The position numbers were made by a program, and so were the translations under genes. 64,000 nt of DNA from Branchiostoma floridae (Eukaryota > Chordata > Leptocardii > Amphioxiformes > Branchiostomatidae): contig NC_049984.1 in assembly GCF_000003815.2 (NCBI RefSeq), forward strand, positions 22,640,385 through 22,704,384, read 5' to 3'. A model generated the notes under the pieces. That model saw only the letters and a program-made list of their open reading frames with translations. It was not told the origin of the DNA and did no database searches. This document shows positions 12,301 through 24,300 of the stretch, piece after piece (the first letter of the stretch is position 1; every line of letters starts with the position of its first letter).

Positions 12301-15300
12301 ATAATGTTCTGTGCATTCAGCCTACATCAGTTGGCGTGTCACAGCACATACTATCAAGTAGCGTTGTAATGACTCTGACATATTGCCATTTGAAGGTCAC
12401 ATGCTTAACCTTAAATGCCCTCTGAGCTTTTAGCTTGTGTCCGCCCAATCTACAGTAAACATGTTGTGTCTCGTTTTGGTTGTTGCTGAAAAAATATACA
12501 GGCAGCCACCTAATCCAATGTACTATAAATGCATTTAAGTTCGCGGGGATTTAATTTTGCGGTAGCGGGAAAAAGGACCTTTTGCGGTGGTTTTAACTTT
12601 GCGGTAGCACCATGCACTATAGTCTATAGTCTCTTACTGCTATGGAAAAATGTCTGCGGTGGTTTTGAGTTCGCTGTAAATCCGCCACTGCGAAAACCGC
12701 GAACATTAAACCACCGCGAAGGTTTCTGCATTTACAGTAGTTCATCTAACAGCTGAACTAGAATCAATAGCTTGCTGATTTGCATGTACAGCTGGGCTTG
12801 ATTTTGTGTCACAGCTGTCACACAATGCCAAGAACCTAATTGTCTGGTACCAGCTCTCCGCATGAATATTTAATATCTATTCTTTTCATCCACGTGTTTG
12901 TTGGCGCATTTCCTCCTGTTTACAAAGCAGTTGTTGGTGAAGCTAGTAACCGGTTTCCCTTGTTATTTTCTTTGCTCTCTATTTGGTAAGGTTATTTTGG
13001 GGATGGAAATGGGTCTTTGGGTCACTGCACTCATGTTATTCTTAGAAGTGTTAACTGTATTTGTTTGAACTATAACAGGCAAGGGTAGTCAAAAGGCTTT
13101 TGGTAATGTTTGATATGTTTTTAAGTCTTAACACATGTTTATAGTCTTTGCATGTACTGTATAGTGTTTTAATTTGGTGCGTCTAAATGCCAACTTTGAA
13201 GACAAGAAAATTGCCTAGCCCAATTTTAGCTCAACACACAATTTTGTCAGACTGACTATTCAAATTTGTACTGGTAGTGGGGGAGAGGGGTATTTTAACA
13301 AAATTGACAACAAAAGTCGGCCAAAATCAACAGCGACCAGATCATTACATTTTACAGTACCTTACACATTGTAGGCATATGCCAAGCTGGAATCTTTGAC
13401 AAAAATAACACTTCAAAACATACATGCAAATTCTTTTTCTTGTTCTTCTTCAGAAGTCCAAAGACATGAAGGACACAACGGCAACGAGTGACGACCCGCC
13501 ACCCCGTAAGGCTAAGAAGGCGCTAGCGGCAAAGAACAGCCGACGCAGGAAGGATAGCTCGAGTAGTCAGTCCAGCTCCTCAAGGTGAAGCATTGTAGTA
13601 TTGTAACTTTGTAGTATTGTAACTTTGTAGTATTGTAACTTTGTAAAGTTTGTAGTATTGTAACTTTGTAGTATTGTAACTTTGTAGTATTGTAACTTTG
13701 TAGTATTGTTACTTGTAGTATTGTAACTTTGTAGTATTGTAACTTTGTAGTATTGTAACTTTGTAGTATTGTAACTTTGTAGTATTGTAACTTTGTAGTA
13801 TTGTAACTTTGTAGTATTGTAACTTTGTAGTATTGTAACTTTGTAGTATTGTTACTTGTAGTATTGTAACTTTGTAGTATTGTAACTTTGTAGTATTGTA
13901 ACTTTGTAGTATTGTAACTTTGTAAAGTTTGTAGTATTGTAACTTTGTAGTATTGTAACTTTGTAGTATTGTAACTTTGTAGTATTGTTACTTGTAGTAT
14001 TGTAACTTTGTAGTATTGTAACTTTGTAGTATTGTAACTTTGTAGTATTGTAACTTTGTAGTATTGTAACTTCGTAGTATTGTAACTTTGTAGTATTGTA
14101 GTTTGTAGTATTGTAACTTTGTAGTATTGTAGTTTGTAGTATCGTAACTTTGTAGTTCACCTTGTAGAGTACAGCAAGTAGGTACCTATCTAAGTAATGA
14201 GGCTGTTGTAACGTGCTCAAGGCACCTCCTCAAACATGGGACCCCCATATTACGCCCTTTCCGAAAGATGAATACAGTTCCAACCTTCCCTAGATTCAAA
14301 GCAGAGATTCCCAGTTACAAACTACATGTAATTGGAACCAGAAGCTCAACTGTAAGGCTGCTACCAGTTGAGCTACAGGGACATCCCTGATTATTATGCA
14401 TGACATTTCTCACATCACCTCACGTCACCGGTCCCATAGCCTCACTGGCCGTAGGGGCAGCACTTCCATCAACATTCCACCTTTGTCTGTCCTAAGCCAA
14501 GGTTGCCAGTTGCCATTAAGCATGCAGAAAGTATTTTTTTTGCTTCTGCTGAAACTTTGGCTGCTGATTTGAATTTTTGATACAGATTCTCAGCACCAAA
14601 TGTAAAAAAAATTCCATCAATCTATGATTATGAAAATATTCAAGCTTGACTTAAGATAGTATGTCCCTTTGGTCCAATATGAACATTGAAAACCCAGGAT
14701 GTTTTTGGAAATAAAATTGACTTTCTGTACATTCTCATTTTCCATGATCCAGCTCCCAGTCCAGATCTCGATCCAGATCTAACTCCAGCTCCAGCAGTAG
14801 TTCCTCAGAAGAGGAGGAGAGACGGCCCCCCAGGAAGTCTGCTGTGTCAGCTGTCGCCAAGGTAGGCTGTGTTTACTTTTCCCTTTTAATGCATAGTCTA
14901 AGGCCCAATCTAGACACAGTTTTTCCCGATATCGGCAAGCCTACAGCCTCTCGCCGACAGCTTTTTTTCAGTGTCTAGATGGAACTGCAATATCGCCATA
15001 AAGATGTCGGCAGAATTTCTCCCCATAGGTCCGGACCATTCGCCCGATAGCTTAGCAGGGGTCCCCGATAGCTTAGCAGGGGTCCCAGACAGCTTCCGAG
15101 GGCTTGTAGATGTGTCCGGACTTCGGGAGGGCTCATTAGCATATAACGCGGGCTCATTAGGCTATATAGCTATTTATAACTGCAAGTGCCACGGGTGTCC
15201 CGCCCCCAATGTTCCAGATCCCTCCCGACATTTCCACAGATATCGGTAAAAACTGTGTATAGATTGGGCCTAACTTGCTTAACAGCCCTTCCTCTGGACC

Positions 15301-18300
15301 AAGAAGCTATGAGTTCAAATCCCAGCTGTTGTTGCTCACCCGACATGCACGCTTCTTGAAAGCCTTACAGTCCCAAGGTTCACGGTTGATTGTGATGGTT
15401 CACGGTTCATTGTGCTTGTGGAAAAGAGGTAAGGGAATTTCCCTGGTACAACAAACCTGTAAATACTATACATATCATCTGTCTTCTCTGTCACAACCAG
15501 TGGAAGAGAAGCTCTTCAGTGAGCTACATCATTCTTGTTGACATCGGTTCAGTCTATTTAGAAAAGTTTTCCGGAGTTAGACGCTCAGTCCGAAATTATT
15601 GTGCTGCATGATTTTAGACATGCAATTGAGATGTAGCAGGCTACATTCAAGCAGGGCTCTAGCTAGCGTCCGTTTTTCCGTCAATTGACGGAAATTTGCT
15701 GCGTGTGACAGAAAATTTTAAAACTAGTCCGTCAACCTTGACGGACAGAAATCCTTGGTGGAAGCTACAGGCGGCTTGGGGACGTCGTCCACGGCTGTAA
15801 AAGCCACACACTGTTTGTTTTGCTATTGTTATGATTGTTGACAATGTGTGTCGGTGCCCTTTCGCATACGATAATCTCATTAAAACCCGTTTTTCAAGGT
15901 CTCAGTTCAGTCTCTCTAACTCCTGGAATAGTATTTTCGCGACAATGGGAATTGACTGGCGGAAAAAAAATTCGAGCTGGCTAGAGCCCTGCATTCAAGC
16001 ATGGGGAGCTTCTCTTTTTTGACCGTTATTCTCTGTACCGCCCTGTAGAAGCCGGAGCCTGTGAAGAAGGCCAACAAGAAGCCGGTCCAGGAGAGCCCGA
16101 AGAGCGAGCGCGAGGACGGGAAGGACGAGAGCTACCACACCGCGCCAGAGATCTCCTTCACTGAGGAGAAGATAGATGTACAACAAGAGGAAACGTATGA
16201 ATGAAGCTTCACTTCTCATTTATACTGTAACCTTATTGCAATTTAGCCTGTGTACCATACGGGCAGTAGTTCGCTCCTATGTTCGCTTCTGCTACCCGTC
16301 TGGGGAACTATATATTCGAATCTTAAAGTGGTGACGTCAGTTAATGAGCGAATCAAGGAATGGGTTTTAGAGCGTTCGTTTGATGACAACAGGCTCTCCC
16401 ACAAGTGAACGGAGGACGTTTCGGGTGTATAAGTTTCTGTTCGAATGAGCGCTTGAACCTGTTCCTTAATTCGCTCATGTGTAAGGGACCAATTGGCGCC
16501 CTCGTTAAAAATTTGGACAATTGCAGACGTTAGAGATGTCAAGGTTTCCAGACAAAATGACAGAGAAGTGACCATTTATTGTGTACAATAAACGTCAGAG
16601 CAAGAAGCAACTATATTTAGTGTATAATAATCGTCAGAGCAAATTACTATCCGGATGGTACCCAGGCTAATTTTAGTTTGGAGAACTAAGATTTTGTGGC
16701 ACAGTGAAAATCAGTGGGACCGCAATCGGCAGCACGTTTGACTCAGGTCCAGAAGGTTCTGAGTTCGAACCCCGCCGTGTCACCAATCTTGTGCCCTTGG
16801 GAAAGGCACTTTACACGACTTTCCTATTTAGGCTGCAAAAGTCTTCAGCAAATTGAAGTTGGTAGCCTCAAAACGAAAGAAAGAAAAAAATCAAGGATAT
16901 CTTTGAAGTTTGGGTTTGCATTTGGGACGCTAGTATTGGAGTAACAACATTGAAATCTAAAACAGCATTTGTGGTGGAAGAGAAAATTGCAAACTTAAAA
17001 CGATGCAAAAATTTCATAATTGACATTGTATGGCTTCTGTTAAACCATTCTTTAAAAAATTATCATTCAGGAGTAGTTTTGGGATAGCATAACAAGAGTT
17101 TGCATTTTCTTACTAAAAATTTATGTTTGTTGCTCACCATAGTAAGGAGGAACCGAAAAAGCCTGCCGACACCGAAGTTGCCATGGAAACAGAAGAGGCC
17201 CCGCCCGAGCCCGCGGGAAACAAAGAGGAAGCAGACAAAGAGACAGGTGGAGGTGACAACAACGTTGAGGTAAGTTACCAAACTGTGGGGCATGGCAACA
17301 ATAAAACTACTGGAGAGGGAAGGAGCAAGGAATGTAATCTGCAGGCATAAATCATAGGGTTAACTGAATGATAGGTGGGCTGACAAAAATTGTACTTGTT
17401 GTAAGTAATGACACGTTTTATTTGTAATTTGTAATACTGCATCAACTATGAGGGGTTATTGCTGTACTGTTGGTAGGCAAAATTTCGTCTGTATTATTGG
17501 GAGAAATTTTGACAATTTTCCTTCATGATGTAGAAACCAAAACCTTTCCATTAAAAATATACTGTTTTGAAATGCATTGACATGTGAAATCTTTGCATAG
17601 ATTCGAAAGCAGATTATGTTGAAATTGTTTTTGAAATGTTGTGAACTGCAGTTTGTTTTGATTGAATTAAAGGAAAAAGCAGCAGGGTCGGGTATTTGTG
17701 GGTCAGCTAGAAATGCTAGGTCTCCTTCCCTCACAAGTGTGTTAATGTTACCATTGGTGTTTGTACCAAAGTCAGAGTGGATGGGTCTAGTCGACAAACG
17801 CGTCGCTCCTGAAATTTGGCGAGGGGAGCTGCCGGCCCGTCCCCCGCCTTTGCCTCCCCGGACACCCTGCGGGTAAAACAGCAGTGCCACGCTGTGTGCT
17901 GATTGGCTGGTGAGATGCGGCGGAGGTTTTCGAGAAGCGGCGAGCGCTACGCTCGGCTGCCAACGTGCTGTGAGGAGACCAGCTGGTCTCTGCAGCAATG
18001 GCTGATTGCCATATGGAGAGAAGAAAGAATATTCCGTTGACACAAACTTTGTCTCTGATACCGACAATATATCACTGTGACAAAGAAGAAGACCGAAGGA
18101 TCAGCGAGAACTGTCAAAGATGAACTCCAAGAGCTGAAACAGTTGTCAGACGATGGAACTTGCAATTAATACTGTACATCACAAATGCAGGACTTAACCG
18201 CAGTTCCATTCTGTCAACCAGACGTCGACTTTCCGATCGTGTCAAGTAGCGGATTATGCAATGTCTGATTGACTTTTGAAACAATGCGAGGACCAATGCA

Positions 18301-21300
18301 GATTTGTTTGCCACACAACGTAACAGCTGGACTTCTTTTGGCTTCACTAATTTCCACCTGTGTGATTAGTGCAGTGAAGAGGATACCCTGTGGCAAAAGG
18401 ACAATCTGACTCGATCAACTGGCCGATTCCACACCGGCCGCTGTTGCTACAAACTGTTGTCATGGACTCAATACAATGACCAGACAGGAAAAAAAACATG
18501 GTCTGTGTGGAATATGCATTACCCTGCTGCAAGGATAAAACATGCCACCACTTATTTGATTGGACTTACACACGTTTGCTGCACCGGTGACGCTATAACA
18601 AAACTGGTGCAGTGAAGAGGAGCGCCGTGGTGGCATGGCGGCAGCAGGGACGGACTTTGGTATGACGTGGCACTGGCGTAGAGCGAGGCACCGCGACCCC
18701 TGACCCTTTGTAGCGAATGTTCCCCCGCAGTGGCAGTGTGTCGGATCCCAGGCTGCTGATTGGCCCACCTTATTTCGGCCTGTTTGGGTTTTCTGAAGCT
18801 GTAGTATCATGCGACGTCAGGCAGGGGGCGTCACTGAGGTTTGGATGGATGCATCAAACATGACCTGCTATTTATATCTCCATTTTTTTGTTGTTGATCT
18901 CCTTTTTTTTGTTTTTCGTTTTGCTAACATAATTATTTTTGTTTGAGGCAGGGTTGCAGTGAATCAGTTTGTGGTGAAATGTTCAAAACAAATGATTAAA
19001 AGCCAAATCATGGATTAGACTAAGTCCCTTACCAAAAGGAGATAAACTGCATGATTTGTTGTAAATGCTACAAACAAATTGGGGGGAAAAAATCACAATT
19101 CTAGAAAGGCAGGTCAAAACAAAAGTACTATGAAGTTGTTAGAGCGATTTTAATTCAGCTAGCTAGAAGCACTTGTCACCAGAATTAGCACAGATGTAAA
19201 ATGGATTGAAGACTAGATTTTGAACCAATTTATAAACCTTAACACATCCATTCACACAAAGGTTTGAAGCAGGCTTTTCTGGAGATATTAAAGGACGTGT
19301 GGAATATTACATGATCCCAGTGTGAGTAGACCAACGAAATCTGTCCAGATATACAGCTTGTACTGTTCAGTACAACTTACTACTACAAGCATGTTATGCC
19401 TTGAGGAGCTTTACAAGGTGCAATACATACAAATAAACGAAACCATTTTTACAACCATCCTTGCATATCTCCAGAAAAATCTTTTTCATTTCCTCAGTTA
19501 TAATTTCATTTATGATAAGAAATATAACCCCTGTTTAAGAATGATTAGTTTTAAATTTACCGTTTCCACCCGTAATGCTTGTTGTTGTTTTTTCTACAGA
19601 AACCGGAGATTCAGCCCGTGGTGTTCAAGAGCAGGAAGATATCCATTGCCTGTGAGATGACCTTGTTATGTGTTACTGTTTTTCTTCAAATTTTTTGGGG
19701 TGGTGTTATGTTCGAAGTTGAAGCAGTCACCGCAAACATTGCTGTTTATATTACTGGACTGTGTGTGGCTGTAGCACTATCACAAACTGAAAATGTCTCG
19801 AGCTCAAAGATTATGGAGTGTTCCATTGTAAAAACACAAAGGGGGTGGTTACGAACACTTGTGACCTTTCTTAAATCTTTCCATGAAGAAAAATTATTCT
19901 GTTAAGCACCAATTTGAAGACATATTTGCAGAAGTAAATATACGATTTTCTTCTAGTAATACTGTAATTCCTGATTTTTTCAATGTACTGTTATGTTCAC
20001 GGTTTTCACGGTGATGACTGTAACGTGAACTTATCATTACGGATAGAAAATAATTCACAGACTTTTTTCATGCGCACTTGCCTCAACAGTGAACATTTAG
20101 TTCCGAGAACAAGTTCAATTTTCTCAGACCGTGAAAGTTTGGTACCGTGAAGATAAAGTGAATAGTATTCGTTGTCAAATTTTGCTAATGAAAATGCGAC
20201 ATTGATGAGACCTATTGGAACCCTGCAGCACGGAAGCACTCGACAGAGGGCGCTCCTGAACAGCAGCCGGCTCAGCCTGGAGGGCGGAAGCGTCGCTGGG
20301 GCTCCAGCAGTACATCTGGTACCGTGAAGAGAACCATCAACATCAGCTCACAGTCACTCAAGGTTTGTTTGTTTGTTTGTTTGTTTTATTATATTTGGAT
20401 CTCCATTAGTGTTCACGTGATATATCATTTCACTATTCTTCCTGGAGTTTGTAACAGTACATGTACAAGAAAATCAGAAGTGGAATAAAGGTGGAGGCGT
20501 ATTTAATTTATTTTTCTAAGCTTCGGTCAAAGAAAAAAAAGTTTTTTTTTTGTCCAAAATTAACATTTCACTACGTCTTCTACTCTAAGTAAACAGACAA
20601 AATACGATAATAACAAATTCATCAGAAAGGAGCAGGAAATAGCATTTCGCTGAAATGGTTACGCTCTGCGGTCTTAGTTTCTTGGTGGAATTGTAGCCCT
20701 TTGGTCTGAAAGTATCCGCCTATCTCTGTAATTATAACTACTGTTTTGTCTCACCCTCCATTTTTGTAAAGGAAAGTTCAATAAACAAATCAACAAACAA
20801 CAAATTCTTTGATCCTGTGTAGGAGGTCTTGCCTGAGATCAAGCCCTCAGTGCTGAAGGAGGCAGTAGTGGACCTGGGGACAGATGAAGGGCCAATCAGC
20901 GATGATGAACCCCCCCTCAACACAGAACCTGAGGAGATCCAGGCCGACAAACGGGAGATCAAAATCCGCAGGACTGTCACTCAGGTCAGTCCAGTCTTTT
21001 GTGACAGTACTGAAAAGATTTGAATACCCTATTATGAATGAAGACCAGGCTTTTAGCCAGGCATGCGTCAACGCCTCATCTGGACGCACTTTTCTTAGAA
21101 TAACAAGAAATTTGATGCCCCTGGACGCCCTTACACTGGGGGAAAATCGTCTGACAAGCATAAAATTCTGATTGACCAGGGATGCTACCAGGTCATCTGT
21201 GGTCACATTCTCCTACTGTGACCTCTGGAACAGTATTTTTGCCTCTTGGTATACCTAAGAATGCACTTTTTTAACTTAAAATCATCAAAAACTCTGTGCA

Positions 21301-24300
21301 CCATGGAAGGTGGATGCCCCCAGACCCCCCTACAATAGTCACTTGCCGTGACTCACCAATAAGTTTGGACTCCCTATTATAAAATCCTAGCTAAAAGCCT
21401 GAACAGTACTGAAAAGATTTGAATACCCTATTATGAATGAAGACCTTTATTGTACATTTTTGTCCGATCAAGCTAAGTACAGGTCACAATTGAGACAGAA
21501 CATACATAATAGTATCATAGACCTAGTCTAACATCTATAGGAGTTTGGCTTCTTTGGTATGTATGGGTTTAGTAACAGTCAGTTTGTCAAAATGCATGAG
21601 GAATATAAATTTGTTAGTGCTACTCATATGTCTAAAGTGAGGGAACATGTACAGTGCACTTAATCTGTGAAGCAATAACTATTTCATGTCGTTGCATCAC
21701 TTCTATGTTAGTAAACACTATAGTGCACAATTTCTGGTACCTCAATGGGGGACATAGTTTTATACGAAAGGGATTGGGCAACATGAACTCTGTAACCCCA
21801 ATGATTATTTGTTTCTAAAAGAAAATACAGAACTTTGGTACAGACAGCTGCAATAAGACTATGTGCATATTGACCATGGCTACAAAGTTTAACATATATT
21901 CGCACATCTTAATAGTTATTATTGAAAAATGATTATTTTTGTTTCATTAAAAAAACATCATCAGAGAGCGGTGTTTATCAGTTGTTAGGAGTTACTGCAA
22001 AATTCATCTGAAACATTTTTTACCCACAGGAGGAACCCATGCAGGATAAGAGAGAGATTAAGATATGCCGAACTGTGACACAGGTAAGCTCCACTTTTGA
22101 AGATGTGGTGTGTATTGGACATTGTGTTGTCACTATGTAGCTAGTTCCCACATCAAAACAATTAGTCTCACAGTTGAATCTATATGTTAATGGTAACGTT
22201 TTGTAGCAAAGGAACTACTTTAACAACCTTTAAGTTTGCTGTTATTTGTTTGCGGCAGTTTTAAGTAGGCAAAAATGCTATAGTCACGTACTGTACAGCA
22301 GGGTTAAAGTTAACTTAAACAAGTTTTCAAAAATTCACTTGTCCTATCGGGCAAGTACATTAAAAATTTACTATGTGTTTTCACTTTCATGAATTTTCAC
22401 TTTTGTTTAGAGACCACGTCTAGCGAAATAATAGACGTTAAACGAGGACAGCAACAACAACAAAATCAATGTCTCTACTGGCTTAAAAATGACATGGTCA
22501 ATATAGGCAGGCATTCAGCCCCATGTGCTGTCACACTCAGTGGTAATTTGAGCGGGTCACCTCTGGAAATTCTTACTTGCCCGTTGGGCAAGTGGGAAGC
22601 ACTTCTGCTTGCCTGAACAGCACTTTTACTTGCTCGGGACAATCGGGCTAATCGACTTGTTTATCCCTGTACAGTAACAGAAGCACCAGTGGTTTTAAAG
22701 TTAGTTCGTTATGAAGCCACCACTGAAGACTACAGACATTGACTAAACTACTGCAAAAATTTCAGTAAAGAATTTCAGTATGCAAACTGCATGCCTATTA
22801 CTGTTATTAGTAAATTATGTATTACCATGTACAGGGCTCAAAATACTGGGGCTTTGTGCACCCAGGTGCACCCAAAATTGGAGCTGTGCACCCAATTATT
22901 TTCTGTGGGTGCACAGGGTGCACCCAAATGTTCTTATAGACTTATGTATGTTAAGATGTCAGTATACTTAGTAAGTAAACACCATATTCTTGACATCTAT
23001 GTGTTAGAAAGGTAATAGAATGACTGTCATAGTACTTCCGATTTCTGAAGAGCTCCGTTCAAATTACTAATTTAGTAGGTTTGCAATTAGGATGTTCTGA
23101 TATTCTATTTTATTTTATGTGGTGCACCCCAAAATATTTTGGTGCACCCAATTTTCTATGTTGGGTGCACCAGTGCACCTATTCCCAAAAATGAATTTCG
23201 AGCCCTGATGTATAATACCGTATATTCTCGAATAAAGTACACACTTTTTTAACTTTTCAAAATTGAAAAGGTGCTACAAGTTGTTGCCAAAGTTGGGGTG
23301 CGTACTTTATTTGAGGTCACTGCACAGAGAAATGGTAAAAAAAGCCTAAAATAAAGCAAGGTGGAGCTACACTTCTAGTAATTTTTCAAAACATGCACAT
23401 TGTTGTTGTCTTGTAGTTGTCTGAACATGAAACGAAGAAATTGTCTAAACATGATTTACATAAGATTGGCATTTACATACAATCCTTTTGAGTTAGTGAC
23501 TTTGACTTGTACAACTGGTTTTTCCTGATTTCTTCTACCAGTTCACAGTGATTTTTATAATTGCAGTAGGCAATTCTCCAAGTTATCTTATGCAAAATAA
23601 CCGGGGAAAAACATCATAAATTTGAATTTATCCAGTTAAAGGTCTGTTCAAAATTGATGGAGAAGGGGTGCGTACTTTATTTGAGTTTTTCCATTTTACC
23701 TTTCAGTCCCAAAGATCTGTCTAAGACTTGTCCAAAATCAGGGGTGCATACTTTAATTGGGGTGCGTACTTTATTCGAGAATATACGGTAATGGTGTTGT
23801 GTTTGGGGGGCACAGGTGGTGAAGACCCCCCCTCCTGAGGAGAAGGAGAATGGTGAGGGGGAGGCGGAGCAGCAGGAGGTTGCCATGGAGACAGATCAGA
23901 ACCAACAGGAGGAGAGGAAAGGTGGGTGGTGTCAGTCAGGAGTATCTTACCTGTGTGGAGATGGACATGTTTTCTGTTCTGTTAGTAGGCAGCATAACTC
24001 TAGAAGATACGTGTAGATCTTGAGAGTTTGATGTTGGTCGAGGTTGGCAAAATGAAGGAACTATGAGATTTTCAGCCTTCTAGAGGCTTTGATTGGTATT
24101 TTCGACATCTAGGCTCTGGACAATATATGGTCACAATTTTTATTTGGTAGATAGCTCTAACAATGTGATGAGGAATCAGTTGAATGTGTAAGTCTAGCAG
24201 CTTTCCTAAAAACTGCAGGGGTATTTCTTTTGCAAACTTTGGATAAGTCTTGAAGAGATAATGAATTTTTATTGATGTTTTTTGCTGTTTCATCTAGACA

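Noticed and set aside
13852-14220. 122-codon reverse frame of YNTT/LQYYK repeats
   Set aside because: It is translation of the 16-bp minisatellite.
16712-16790. tRNA gene
   Set aside because: The A and B boxes are tRNA-like, but the stem pairing is poor and a SINE body follows. The same applies to the minus-strand heads at 14392 and 59948.
17456-18067. 203-codon reverse-strand frame in an ACIN1 intron
   Set aside because: No recognisable domain, no splice context, and it mixes GC-rich and AT-rich sequence.
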